The translations under genes were made by a program, and so were the position numbers. A model generated the notes under the pieces. It made no database searches. It was not told where the DNA came from and worked only from the letters and a program-made list of their open reading frames with translations. DNA of 64,000 bases, from NCBI GenBank assembly GCA_027682205.1, contig JAQDAD010000001.1, positions 996,332 through 1,060,331 of the forward strand. The letters run 5' to 3'. Shown here piece by piece: positions 19,578-29,639 of this stretch (within the stretch, counting starts at the first letter, position 1; every line of letters starts with the position of its first letter). This stretch comes from Streptococcaceae bacterium AF54-32pH5A. GTDB taxonomy: Bacteria > Bacillota > Bacilli > Lactobacillales > Streptococcaceae.

Positions 19578-21270
19578 GGAACTTCACCCCCAACATCTCA
19601 TGATTACTCTTACCAGCTGGTACCATTGGTAAAACCTGTTCCTTACGAGAAATATCCACCTCGATAAACATCGGCACATTCTCCAGAATAACTTCTAGAT
19701 CCTTCTCTATCGTCTCTGGATTATCAAATTTATAGTTTTTGATGCCGTAGGCCTGTGCCATCAGCTGGAAGTCAGGAAGAGTGTCAAAGACTGACTCTGA
19801 AGTTCTACCCTCATAGAAGGACTCCTGCCACTGACGAACCATTCCTAGTGAGTGGTTATTCAGCATCACGACCTTAATGGGTACTTTGTAGATGTTTAGG
19901 ATAGCTAGTTCTTGGTTGGTCATTTGGAAACCACCATCACCAACAAAAAGGATGACTTCTTTTTCTGGATTGGCAATCTTAGCTCCGATAGCTGCAGGAA
20001 CTCCGAAGCCCATGGTACCCAAGCCACCTGAAGTGACCAATTGACGTTCATTCTGATATGGGTAATACTGGGCTGTCCACATTTGGTGTTGCCCTACGTC
20101 TGTGACAACAATGGCATCTCCATTCGTCAACTCACCGATACGTTCAATGACTGCCTGCGGTTGAACCACACGTTCTTTCTTATCATAAGAACGAACGCGG
20201 TTCTTGTCCTTGGTGACTTTGTCAATCCACTTTTCAGTATTGTTATGAACAGTTGGTTCTGCCAGTAGCATCTGCAAGGCTTTCTTTGCGTCCCCAACCA
20301 CTGGAATATCTGCACTGATAATCTTCCCAATCTCAGCTGGATCAATATCAATATGAGCAACCTTGGCATTTTTAGCAAAGGTCTTAGGATTTCCAGTCAG
20401 GCGATCATCGAAACGGCAACCAATACTAATCATAAAGTCCGCTTCGGTCATGGCAATATTAGCTGCAAATGACCCGTGCATACCTCCCATACCAAGGAAA
20501 AGTGGATGACTTGTCGCAATCGTACCCTGCCCCAAAAGACTGGTCACGACTGGAATTTGATAGCGTTCAGCAAATTCGTTGAGCTCTTTAGAAGCTTCTG
20601 CATAGCTGATACCACCACCTGCCAACAAAACAGGTTTCTTAGCCTTAGACAATTGTTTCAAGATTTTCTTGATTTGCATGTCGTTTGGTTCTATCGTCGG
20701 TTGATAACTCGGTAAATTTACCTCTGGTGAATAGATGAAGTCCGTCTCTAAGGCAGATACATCCTTTGGTAAGTCAATTACAACTGGACCTGGACGACCT
20801 GTGGTCGCGATATGGACAGCTTCCGTAATGATACGAGGAATGTCAGCTGTCTCACGGACTTGGTAATTGTACTTGGTAATGGGCATTGTAATGCCGACAA
20901 TATCTGCCTCCTGAAAGGCATCTTTCCCAATCCCAGCTCGCGCCACCTGGCCCGTAAAGACCAAAAGGGGAACGCTATCGCTCATGGCATCCGCAATCCC
21001 TGTAATGGCATTTGTTGCTCCTGGTCCACTTGTGACGACTGCGACACCCAACTTTCCAGTTGATTTGGCATAACCTTCAGCTTCGTGCAAACACCCTTGC
21101 TCATGGCGTCCTAAGATGTGGCGAATGCCTTTAAAGTTGTATATAGCATCATACAAAGGTAAGACTGCACCACCAGGATAACCAAATATAGTATCAATCC
21201 CTAAATCACAGAGGGTTTCCAAAACTAGGTCCGACCCCGTCTTAGGAGCGTCTAAACTGATTTTCTCCAT
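19570..21270 (-). CDS. ilvB: Acetolactate synthase large catalytic subunit
   Basis: Thiamine-diphosphate enzyme that condenses two pyruvates, or pyruvate and 2-oxobutanoate, at the start of branched-chain amino acid synthesis. In its 566 residues: the catalytic Glu in GRHEQGCLHEAEGYA near residue 55, the FAD-contacting middle domain, and the ThDP-binding GDGGFQMTNQELAI near 430. It heads the ilvBN(C) operon. A CodY-like box and a TTGAAA-16-TATGAT promoter lie upstream, so repression by CodY in amino-acid-rich conditions is likely. Confidence 0.96.
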   Translation of the reverse strand: MEKISLDAPKTGSDLVLETLCDLGIDTIFGYPGGAVLPLYDAIYNFKGIRHILGRHEQGCLHEAEGYAKSTGKLGVAVVTSGPGATNAITGIADAMSDSVPLLVFTGQVARAGIGKDAFQEADIVGITMPITKYNYQVRETADIPRIITEAVHIATTGRPGPVVIDLPKDVSALETDFIYSPEVNLPSYQPTIEPNDMQIKKILKQLSKAKKPVLLAGGGISYAEASKELNEFAERYQIPVVTSLLGQGTIATSHPLFLGMGGMHGSFAANIAMTEADFMISIGCRFDDRLTGNPKTFAKNAKVAHIDIDPAEIGKIISADIPVVGDAKKALQMLLAEPTVHNNTEKWIDKVTKDKNRVRSYDKKERVVQPQAVIERIGELTNGDAIVVTDVGQHQMWTAQYYPYQNERQLVTSGGLGTMGFGVPAAIGAKIANPEKEVILFVGDGGFQMTNQELAILNIYKVPIKVVMLNNHSLGMVRQWQESFYEGRTSESVFDTLPDFQLMAQAYGIKNYKFDNPETIEKDLEVILENVPMFIEVDISRKEQVLPMVPAGKSNHEMLGVKFHA

Positions 21271-21308
21271 TGTTCCCCTTTCTCTTCTCTTAAAAATAGC
21301 TTGTTACT

Positions 21309-21336
21309 ATCATACCATTTTTTCAAAAATTTTCAA
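21309..21336 (-). promoter_or_regulatory. Promoter of ilvB
   Basis: Minus-strand TTGAAA, 16-base spacer ending in TGG, TATGAT: an extended -10 promoter. A weaker CodY-like sequence (about 11 of 15) overlaps the spacer. Confidence 0.7.
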
Positions 21337-21348
21337 GACAAAAGAAGC

Positions 21349-21363
21349 AATTTTCTGAATTTT
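21349..21363. promoter_or_regulatory. CodY box upstream of ilvB
   Basis: AATTTTCTGAATTTT matches the CodY consensus AATTTTCWGAAAATT at 13 of 15 positions and lies about a dozen bases upstream of the ilvB -35. CodY control of ilv genes is established in related streptococci; the site itself is read from sequence. Confidence 0.7.
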
Positions 21364-21488
21364 CTATCTAAACGTGTTTTTATGAATGTTTTTCCTATTT
21401 TTATAAATATGAATAAGGAATTGAACGATTTTATTACTTCCAAATTTAATTTAGAGTATATTTTTCTAACCTTCTTTGACGTAGAACA

Positions 21489-21520
21489 TAAAAAAGAAGC
21501 CACCATAGTGACTTCTTTCT
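21489..21520 (-). terminator. Terminator of fusA
   Basis: Minus strand AAGAAGTCAC, three-base loop, GTGGCTTCTT, then TTTT. Confidence 0.8.
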
Positions 21521-21534
21521 ATAGCAAAGATGGA

Positions 21535-23616
21535 TTAGTCTTCACCTTTGTTTTTCTTAATGATTTCTTCTTGTACTGACTTAGGTACATCTTCGTAGTG
21601 GTCGAATACCATCATGAAAGTACCACGTCCTTGAGATGCAGAACGAAGAACAGTTGCGTAACCGAACATTTCAGCAAGTGGAACGTAAGCACGAACGATT
21701 TGGCTGTTACCATGAGCTTCCATACCATCTACACGTCCACGACGAGCAGTTACGTGACCCATAACATCACCAAGGTTTTCTTCTGGAACAGTGATTGTTA
21801 CCAACATCATTGGCTCAAGGATAGCTGGTTGGGCAGTCTTAGCAGCTTCTTTAAGTGCAAGAGATGCAGCGATCTTGAAGGCAGTTTCTGATGAGTCGAC
21901 ATCGTGGTATGAACCATCGTAAAGCTTAGCTTTCACGTCAACCATTGGGTAACCTGCAAGAACACCGTTAGCCATAGATTCTACCAAACCTTTTTCAACC
22001 GCTGGGATAAATTCACGAGGAACCACACCACCGACGATTGCGTTTTCGAATTCGAATCCTTTACCTTCTTCGTTTGGAGTAAATTCAATCCATACATCAC
22101 CGAATTGACCTTTACCACCAGACTGACGTTTGAAGAATCCACGTGCTTGAGTAGAAGCGCGGAATGTTTCACGGTAAGATACTTGAGGAGCACCTACGTT
22201 CGCTTCAACTTTAAACTCACGACGCATACGGTCAACAAGGACGTCAAGGTGAAGTTCACCCATACCTGAGATAACTGTTTCACCAGTCTCAACGTTTGTT
22301 TCAACGCGGAATGTTGGATCTTCTTCAGCCAATTTTTGAAGGGCAATACCCATCTTGTCTTGGTCCGCTTTAGATTTTGGCTCAACCATCAATTGGATAA
22401 CTGGTTCTGGAACGTGGATTGACTCAAGGATGATTTTAGCTTTTTCATCTGTCAATGAATCACCAGTAGTTGTATCCTTCAAACCAATAGCAGCTGCAAT
22501 ATCACCAGCATAAACGGTTTCGATTTCTTGACGACTATTGGCATGCAATTGCACAAGACGTCCGATACGTTCACGTTTACCTTTAGAAGTGTTCATTACG
22601 TAAGAACCTGATTGAAGAACACCTGAGTATACACGGAAGAATGTCAAACGACCTACAAATGGGTCTGTTGCAATCTTGAAGGCAAGAGCTGCGAATGGCT
22701 CTTCGTCAGATGCTGGACGAGTTTCTTCTTCGTCTGTATCTGGGTTGATACCTTTGATTGCTGGGATATCAAGTGGGCTTGGAAGGTAGTCGATAACTGC
22801 ATCAAGCATCAATTGAACACCCTTGTTCTTGAAGGCTGAACCACACAATACTGGGAAGAATTCAACGTTGATAGTCGCTTTACGGATAGCAGCTTTCAAT
22901 TCTTCGTTAGTGATTTCTTCACCTTCAAGGTATTTCATCATCAAGTCTTCATCAGTTTCAGCGACTGCCTCAACCAATTTTTCACGGTATTCTTGTGCTT
23001 GGTCAAGGTATTCAGCTGGAATGTCTTCTTCAAGGATGTCTGTACCAAGGTCGTTAGTATAGATCTCAGCTTTCATCTTGATCAAGTCGATGATACCACG
23101 GAAGTCATCTTCAGCACCGATTGGCAATTGGATTGGGTGTGCATTTGCTTGAAGACGGTCGTGAAGTGTGCTTACTGAGTAAAGGAAGTCAGCACCGATT
23201 TTGTCCATTTTGTTAGCAAATACGATACGTGGAACTCCATACTCAGTTGCTTGACGCCAAACTGTTTCAGTTTGAGGCTCAACACCTGATTGTGAGTCAA
23301 GAACAGTAACCGCACCGTCCAATACACGAAGAGAACGCTGTACTTCGATTGTGAAGTCCACGTGTCCTGGTGTGTCGATGATATTTACGCGGTGGTTGTT
23401 CCATTGAGCTGTTGTCGCAGCAGATGTGATAGTGATACCACGTTCTTGCTCTTGCTCCATCCAGTCCATTTGTGACGCACCTTCGTGAGTTTCACCGATT
23501 TTGTGGATTTTACCAGTGTAGTAAAGAATACGCTCAGTAGTTGTTGTTTTACCAGCATCGACGTGAGCCATGATACCGATATTACGAGTTTTTTCAAGTG
23601 AAAATTCGCGTGCCAT
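21535..23616 (-). CDS. fusA: Translation elongation factor G
   Basis: GTPase that drives ribosomal translocation and, with RRF, ribosome recycling. The 693-residue protein has G1 [13 protein letters not shown]3 DTPGHVDF and G4 NKMDKIGA in domain I, and the C-terminal domains IV and V ending in [13 protein letters not shown]. In many bacteria it follows rpsG directly; here 275 bases with a terminator and a long palindrome intervene, so fusA is expressed at least partly on its own. Confidence 0.98.
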   Translation of the reverse strand: MAREFSLEKTRNIGIMAHVDAGKTTTTERILYYTGKIHKIGETHEGASQMDWMEQEQERGITITSAATTAQWNNHRVNIIDTPGHVDFTIEVQRSLRVLDGAVTVLDSQSGVEPQTETVWRQATEYGVPRIVFANKMDKIGADFLYSVSTLHDRLQANAHPIQLPIGAEDDFRGIIDLIKMKAEIYTNDLGTDILEEDIPAEYLDQAQEYREKLVEAVAETDEDLMMKYLEGEEITNEELKAAIRKATINVEFFPVLCGSAFKNKGVQLMLDAVIDYLPSPLDIPAIKGINPDTDEEETRPASDEEPFAALAFKIATDPFVGRLTFFRVYSGVLQSGSYVMNTSKGKRERIGRLVQLHANSRQEIETVYAGDIAAAIGLKDTTTGDSLTDEKAKIILESIHVPEPVIQLMVEPKSKADQDKMGIALQKLAEEDPTFRVETNVETGETVISGMGELHLDVLVDRMRREFKVEANVGAPQVSYRETFRASTQARGFFKRQSGGKGQFGDVWIEFTPNEEGKGFEFENAIVGGVVPREFIPAVEKGLVESMANGVLAGYPMVDVKAKLYDGSYHDVDSSETAFKIAASLALKEAAKTAQPAILEPMMLVTITVPEENLGDVMGHVTARRGRVDGMEAHGNSQIVRAYVPLAEMFGYATVLRSASQGRGTFMMVFDHYEDVPKSVQEEIIKKNKGED

Positions 23617-23668
23617 GAGGTTAGTTTCTCCTATTTTTTATTTTACAATCTATTATAACATTATTTAG

Positions 23669-23697
23669 AAAAAACGGATAGGCAGGACCTACCCGTT
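23669..23697 (-). terminator. Terminator between rpsG and fusA
   Basis: Minus strand AACGGGTAGG, five-base loop, CCTATCCGTT, TTTTT. The stem has ten pairs with one G:U. Confidence 0.8.
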
Positions 23698-23786
23698 CTC
23701 AATGTTTTCATGTTTTTGTTGGTTTCAACTTGTGAGATGGGAAGTTGAATTGAACTCGGGCTAAAGTTAGCTAGCCGATTTGAGCC

Positions 23787-23878
23787 GGAACGGGATGCTG
23801 TGTGAAAAAGATAAACTTCCTTGTATTCGTCGAATACTGCGTCAGTTTCCTATTTTCACCTTGCATCCTTACCGTTCC
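23787..23878. repeat. Long imperfect palindrome between rpsG and fusA
   Basis: A 92-base near-symmetric sequence. The outer arms GGAACGG-GATGC and GCATCC-tta-CCGTTCC, middle arms GTGAAAAAGATAAACTT and AGTTTCCTATTTTCAC, and central arms GTATTCG-t-CGAATAC pair in register with small bulges. RNA from either strand would fold into one long hairpin. It could be a miniature inverted-repeat insertion or a processing signal separating rpsLG from fusA; I could not match it to BOX. Confidence 0.7.
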
Positions 23879-23891
23879 TAGCATCATGATT

Positions 23892-24362
23892 TTACCAACG
23901 GAAGTGTGCGAAGGCACGGTTAGCTTCAGCCATACGGTGAGTGTCTTCACGTTTCTTAACAGCTGCACCAGTGTTGTTCGCAGCATCCAAGATTTCTTTT
24001 GCAAGACGGTCTTGCATTGTGTGTTCACCACGAAGGCGAGCGATTGTTACCAACCAACGAAGGCCAAGTGTTGTACGACGTTCTGGACGAACTTCAACTG
24101 GGACTTGGTAGTTAGATCCACCAACACGACGTGCACGTACTTCAAGTACAGGCATGATGTTTTCCATAGCTGTTTCAAATACTTCAAGTGCATCGTTACC
24201 AGTAGCTTCTTTGATTTGCTCAAAAGCACCATAAACGATTGAAGCAGCTGTACCACGTTTACCGTCAAGCATAACGCGGTTGATAAGACGAGTAACTAGT
24301 TGTGAATTGTAAAGCGGATCTGGCAATACATCACGTTTTGGAGCTCTATTTTTACGACTCAT
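23892..24362 (-). CDS. rpsG: 30S ribosomal protein S7
   Basis: The 156-residue primary binder of the 16S rRNA 3' domain, near the exit site. It begins [16 protein letters not shown] and ends [12 protein letters not shown], the standard S7 sequence. It follows rpsL by 19 bases in the str operon, and both are under the promoter at 24935-24964. In other bacteria S7 autoregulates this operon; no dedicated S7 leader is obvious here. Confidence 0.98.
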
Positions 24363-24381
24363 TTCTCTTTATCCCCTTTCC

Positions 24382-24798
24382 TTATGCTTTTTTCGGACGT
24401 TTAGTACCGTATTTAGAACGGCCTTGTTTACGATCGTTAACACCTGCAGTATCAAGTGCACCACGGACGATATGGTAACGTACCCCTGGAAGGTCTTTTA
24501 CACGTCCACCGCGAAGAAGCACTACGCTGTGCTCTTGCAAGTTGTGTCCGATACCTGGGATGTAGGCAGTAACTTCGATAAGGTTGCTCAAACGTACACG
24601 AGCGAATTTACGAAGGGCAGAGTTCGGTTTTTTAGGTGTCATTGTTCCAACACGAGTTGCAACACCACGTTTTTGTGGTGAAGAAACGTTTGTTTGAACT
24701 TTTTTATGACTGTTGTAACCAACGTTCAAAGCTGGTGATTTAGATTTTTCTACTTTTGATTTACGCGGTTTGCGAACCAATTGGTTAATTGTAGGCAT
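24382..24798 (-). CDS. rpsL: 30S ribosomal protein S12
   Basis: Decoding-centre protein of 138 residues, with the conserved [17 protein letters not shown] and the C-terminal [11 protein letters not shown]. The lysine whose substitution usually gives streptomycin resistance is the normal Lys in TPKKPNS, so a streptomycin-susceptible allele is expected. First gene of the rpsL-rpsG unit. Confidence 0.98.
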   Translation of the reverse strand: MPTINQLVRKPRKSKVEKSKSPALNVGYNSHKKVQTNVSSPQKRGVATRVGTMTPKKPNSALRKFARVRLSNLIEVTAYIPGIGHNLQEHSVVLLRGGRVKDLPGVRYHIVRGALDTAGVNDRKQGRSKYGTKRPKKA

Positions 24799-24934
24799 CT
24801 ACATTCTCCTGTGTTTTTTTATTTTTGGTGATGATACACTTGGTGACAGCTACCATCTGTGTGTACTTTTGCAACATTTGTCAGCACGTCCCTGTACACT
24901 TTTGAGAGACCAAAAGTAAAAAGTACCGTTTATT

Positions 24935-24964
24935 ATTGTAACACATTTTTTCTTTCCTTGTCAA
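24935..24964 (-). promoter_or_regulatory. Strong promoter of rpsL-rpsG
   Basis: Minus-strand TTGACA, 18-base spacer ending TGT, TACAAT: consensus -35 plus extended -10. Confidence 0.85.
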
Positions 24965-25027
24965 TATTTTTTTCGTTTTTATACTGATCTTTTATCTCTT
25001 TGAAACTAGTTCTTACCGCTTTTTTAA

Positions 25028-25056
25028 CAAAGAAAAGGAAGCCCATCGACTTCCTA
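25028..25056 (-). terminator. Terminator of the ABC/two-component operon
   Basis: Minus-strand AGGAAGTC and GGCTTCCT pair in an eight-base stem, then TTTCTTTG. Confidence 0.65.
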
Positions 25057-25115
25057 AATTCAGTTATTGATTTCATTCAATTAAGCGTTCGTTTGAGATA
25101 TTTTTACCTTTCTTA

Positions 25116-26814
<1,699 letters not shown>

Positions 26815-26818
26815 AGAT

Positions 26819-27553
26819 TTATTTTACCTCGATCCGTTTTTTCAGCTGGATTACCAATACACCAAAGAAAACTGTATAGCCTAGTACAACTAAGGCGGAA
26901 AGAATATTAAACTCATGGTGTTCTAAATAAGCAGAGACGACCTGCATCAGCTGATAGGTTGGAGTCAGTTTCCCAATGGATTGGAGCCATTCTGGGAAGG
27001 AATTCAAGGGGAACCACAGTCCACCTAGGACAGCCAAAGCAATATAGGCAATATTTCCAATAACCGTCATCAGTTGAGCACTGGGAAGCAAGCTCACCAA
27101 GACACCCATGCTGATAAAGACCACGCTTCCGATCAGCAAAATAACACCAATCACCAACCAGTCAAGCCAAGGTAGCGTAACTCCACGGACAAAATGACCA
27201 ACCGAAAAGACAACTATAATTGATAACAAGAAAGTTAGCAGAGTGCTGAATAGTTTTGATACATAATATTCTACCATAGAAACTGGAGAATGTTGAATCA
27301 ATTTTTGCCAGTTGTTTGTCTTGTCAGATTCGAGTGTGCTAGGGATACTGAAAAAGGCGCTTGACATGATACTAAAGAGTGTCATAGCAAAAAGATAGGC
27401 TTGCAGAACAATTTCTGGAATATCTGACCCTGACATCATACCAGAGAAAATAAGGTAAAACACACTTGGAAGTCCGATGGATAGCAAGTAGTAGACGGCT
27501 TGCCGTTTCATCAGAATGAGTTCCACTTTCATGAGACTTATCATATTTTTCAT
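26819..27553 (-). CDS. ABC-2 type transporter permease
   Basis: A 244-residue permease with six predicted helices starting around residue 20 and a basic C-terminus (QLKKRIEVK). It belongs to the ABC-2 superfamily and pairs with the ATPase encoded six to twelve bases upstream. Such pairs beside a HisKA_3 kinase often export or sense antimicrobial peptides or lipids; that role is inferred, not shown. The ATG at 27553 is preferred over an earlier TTG because of AAAGGAG at seven bases. Confidence 0.85.
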   Translation of the reverse strand: MKNMISLMKVELILMKRQAVYYLLSIGLPSVFYLIFSGMMSGSDIPEIVLQAYLFAMTLFSIMSSAFFSIPSTLESDKTNNWQKLIQHSPVSMVEYYVSKLFSTLLTFLLSIIVVFSVGHFVRGVTLPWLDWLVIGVILLIGSVVFISMGVLVSLLPSAQLMTVIGNIAYIALAVLGGLWFPLNSFPEWLQSIGKLTPTYQLMQVVSAYLEHHEFNILSALVVLGYTVFFGVLVIQLKKRIEVK

Positions 27554-27565
27554 CGTCAATCTCCT

Positions 27566-28441
27566 TTAGTCTTGAGTCGTTTCGAAGATACTGTCTAAGA
27601 GAGTTCGATTGCGAACTTCAATTTCTTCGATCGTGCAGCCCTGTTCTTGCAAGACTTTCCATACCTGGCTGGCTTCTTTGGTGGTGAAGGAAAGAGCATT
27701 TTGCTTGATTTCAATCTCTTGAACCGGGCCCAAAGTGCTGATAAAATCCTGATAAGTTAGAGGTACCGTGAAGTGTTTTTCTTGTTCTTCACCACGCATG
27801 GCATAAGGCGTCGTGTCACGAATCAATTCACCCTTGTGGAGCACCAAGATGCGGTCGGCCGTATGTTCCACCTCTTCGATATAATGAGAAGAATAAACAA
27901 TGGTCACACCATTTTGCTTCAACCGATCGACAATCTCCCAAAAATGCTGACGTGTTGAGGTATCCATGGCAGCAGTTGGTTCATCTAAGAATAGAAGTTT
28001 CGGACGACCTATTAAAGCCAACACGAAAGAGAACAACCGTTTTTGCCCACCAGATAACTTGCCCGCTAGCTGATTTTTCTGCTTGTCCGAAAATCTTAAC
28101 AAGTCATCAATTTCTTTGTCTGAAAGACTGTCGGGATAAAGTGACTTGAAAAATGATAGAAGTTCTTTCACTTTCAAGCTTTGGACAACTTCATTTTCTT
28201 GAGGCAAGACAGAAACAAGCTGCTTTAATCGAGGATCCGTTGGTGCAAATCCTTGAATGGCGACCTGACCTGAGCTCACGAACTTGTCGCCCAAGAGGCA
28301 ATCAATCAAAGTTGTCTTTCCCGCTCCGTTAGGTCCTATCAAGGCGACACATTCACCATGGTGGATTTCAAAAGAGATGTTCCGCAAGATCTCCTTGTCT
28401 TTTATTTTCTTACTCAATTTCTCAACTTTAATCACAGTCAT
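27566..28441 (-). CDS. ABC transporter ATP-binding protein
   Basis: A 291-residue ATPase of the CcmA/NodI-like export class. Walker A GPNGAGKTT (about 38-46), Q-loop VLPQENEV, signature LSGGQKR, Walker B LLFLDEPTAAMD and switch His in YSSHYIEE are intact. A C-terminal extension of about 80 residues (from 215) is typical of ATPases that work with ABC-2 permeases. Its start lies inside the upstream 64-residue gene, overlapping by 14 bases. Confidence 0.9.
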   Translation of the reverse strand: MTVIKVEKLSKKIKDKEILRNISFEIHHGECVALIGPNGAGKTTLIDCLLGDKFVSSGQVAIQGFAPTDPRLKQLVSVLPQENEVVQSLKVKELLSFFKSLYPDSLSDKEIDDLLRFSDKQKNQLAGKLSGGQKRLFSFVLALIGRPKLLFLDEPTAAMDTSTRQHFWEIVDRLKQNGVTIVYSSHYIEEVEHTADRILVLHKGELIRDTTPYAMRGEEQEKHFTVPLTYQDFISTLGPVQEIEIKQNALSFTTKEASQVWKVLQEQGCTIEEIEVRNRTLLDSIFETTQD

Positions 28442-28622
28442 GAGATTCTCCTTTCAACCACTCCATTCCCATAGGGAAAACAACGAAAATCATAAATCCA
28501 AAACCCCAAGCACCACGAATAAATTGGCGAAGCAAGGTTTGGTCAAACCAACCAGTAAACATTTCCCCTAACCATACCAAGAGTGACAGGCCGATAAAGA
28601 AATAGACGATTGCTTTTTTCAT
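28428..28622 (-). CDS. Small membrane protein of the ABC/two-component operon (second)
   Basis: Sixty-four residues with two membrane helices (about 5-20 and 37-54) and a short acidic tail. No family is recognised. It overlaps the preceding small gene by four bases and the ATPase gene by 14, and has a GGAG site, so it is almost certainly translated with them. A role as accessory subunit of the transporter or kinase is a guess from position. Confidence 0.75.
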   Translation of the reverse strand: MKKAIVYFFIGLSLLVWLGEMFTGWFDQTLLRQFIRGAWGFGFMIFVVFPMGMEWLKGESHDCD

Positions 28623-28810
28623 TCCTCAAACTCCTTTTTCACATCTGAGACTAATTTCAAACCTTCTCTGACAAGCCAAGACATTATCCCAAAGCCAGCA
28701 AATAGCTCCCAAGGAAAATGATAGAAACCCTCGTCCAATCCTGAAAACATGAGATAGGTCATCACTCCTGCTGCTACTAAACTCACTGCGACAATCATTT
28801 TATTTTTCAT
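28619..28810 (-). CDS. Small membrane protein of the ABC/two-component operon (first)
   Basis: Sixty-three residues, MKNKMIVAVSL at the start, two helices (about 5-22 and 33-48) and a charged tail ending KKEFEE. It is the first gene of the six-gene operon. An ATG 15 bases earlier exists, but the inner ATG has the better spaced GGAGGA. Size, topology and tail resemble its neighbour, so the pair may be diverged duplicates; no family is recognised. Confidence 0.75.
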   Translation of the reverse strand: MKNKMIVAVSLVAAGVMTYLMFSGLDEGFYHFPWELFAGFGIMSWLVREGLKLVSDVKKEFEE

Positions 28811-28836
28811 TCCTTCTTCCTCCATTTCCTACTTCA

Positions 28837-28842
28837 ATTATA
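28837..28842 (-). promoter_or_regulatory. Activator-dependent type promoter of the ABC/two-component operon
   Basis: A TATAAT stands alone on the minus strand, with no recognisable -35 at 16-18 bases. This is the pattern expected of a promoter that needs an activator; the palindrome at 28887-28902 is centred about 64 bases upstream of the predicted start. Confidence 0.6.
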
Positions 28843-28886
28843 GTCTTTTGAAGTTAGCTGAGCTAGATGCTTCTGTCACTAGGAAA

Positions 28887-28902
28887 TATGACAAATGTCA
28901 TA
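28887..28902. promoter_or_regulatory. Palindromic operator candidate for the NarL-type regulator
   Basis: TATGACA-AA-TGTCATA is a perfect 7-2-7 inverted repeat. The half-site and spacing fit what NarL/LuxR-type response regulators bind. A further half-site, GTGACA on the minus strand, lies between it and the promoter. Confidence 0.6.
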
Positions 28903-29041
28903 AAAAAAGACAATAAGATAGAAACTTCTATATCAAGTATCAATTTCCTAGTCCTAGTCACGTGAATATGATTAGAAACCGTTTAAATTTTATGAGAGAC
29001 TTGATCTATCCTTTACCCGCACAAAGGATTCTTACAAATAA

Positions 29042-29074
29042 AAAGAGGGCAGGATTTATAATCCCTGCCTCTCT
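29042..29074 (-). terminator. Terminator of the asp23-fakA-lipoprotein operon
   Basis: Minus-strand AGAGGCAGGGATT pairs with the ATCCTGCCCTCT side with one bulge, followed by TTTTTATT. Confidence 0.75.
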
Positions 29075-29077
29075 CAT

Positions 29078-29629
29078 TTATTCTTCTTTAAATCCTTGTA
29101 ATTTTAAACCAGCAATCAGAGCATTCGGCTTCTTAAAGTCTTCTATACTATCCTCAAGTGGTTCAAAGAAATAAGTCTTTTTAACTCTATCCATATCTGC
29201 TTTTTCAAGGTCAAGATCGATAACTATTCTCATCTTTTTATTATCGACGATAAAATATTCAACCTTAACACCTGGCTCGTCCTTGATTTCAAGATACTCT
29301 GGAGAGCTTTCCGCAACTTCGCGAAAGGCTGCTTGAAATTCTTCCAGAGTCATTTCTGCAGGAATTTCCTCTCCAAATTCTCCCAACATATCCATCTTGT
29401 ATCGTTTTACAACATCCGTATAAACAACAGTCATGGTGACATCAGATTCGTTCATCTTCCCTTTGAGAACTTTGGTCGTTTCCTTGATTTCTTCTTTTAC
29501 CTGACTGGACTGACTAGATGAATCAACCGAACTTGCTGTACTACTTGACTCTGTTGTTGCAGTATTGGTTTGACCACAGCCAGAAAGAACAAGCAACGAT
29601 ACAAAAACTAATCCTAAAACTTTCTTCAT
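29078..29629 (-). CDS. Secreted lipoprotein, possibly DUF1307-like
   Basis: The 183-residue precursor has a signal sequence and lipobox LSGC with the acylated Cys at 18, then a serine/threonine linker to about 45 and a compact mostly acidic domain. The domain layout is reminiscent of DUF1307 (YehR) lipoproteins, but I see no decisive motif. It starts ten bases after fakA with a GGAGAA site, so it is in the same transcript; no functional link to fatty acid kinase is known to me. Confidence 0.75.
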   Translation of the reverse strand: MKKVLGLVFVSLLVLSGCGQTNTATTESSSTASSVDSSSQSSQVKEEIKETTKVLKGKMNESDVTMTVVYTDVVKRYKMDMLGEFGEEIPAEMTLEEFQAAFREVAESSPEYLEIKDEPGVKVEYFIVDNKKMRIVIDLDLEKADMDRVKKTYFFEPLEDSIEDFKKPNALIAGLKLQGFKEE

Positions 29630-29639
29630 TCAAATTCTC

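Larger units (their letters stand above)
24799..25115. other. Intergenic region: rpsL promoter and leader, response-regulator terminator
   Basis: The 317 bases hold the rpsL leader of about 130 nucleotides, the strong rpsL promoter at 24935-24964 and the terminator of the upstream-facing regulator gene at 25028-25056. No other gene or repeat is visible. Confidence 0.7.

Noticed and set aside
21271-21534. T-box leader before ilvB
   Set aside because: No T-box consensus, specifier stem or antiterminator; the promoter lies about 40 bases from the ATG.
21301-21579. 92-codon plus-strand frame between ilvB and fusA
   Set aside because: It runs over the ilvB promoter, CodY box and fusA terminator, has no ribosome site and an unnatural Phe-rich composition.
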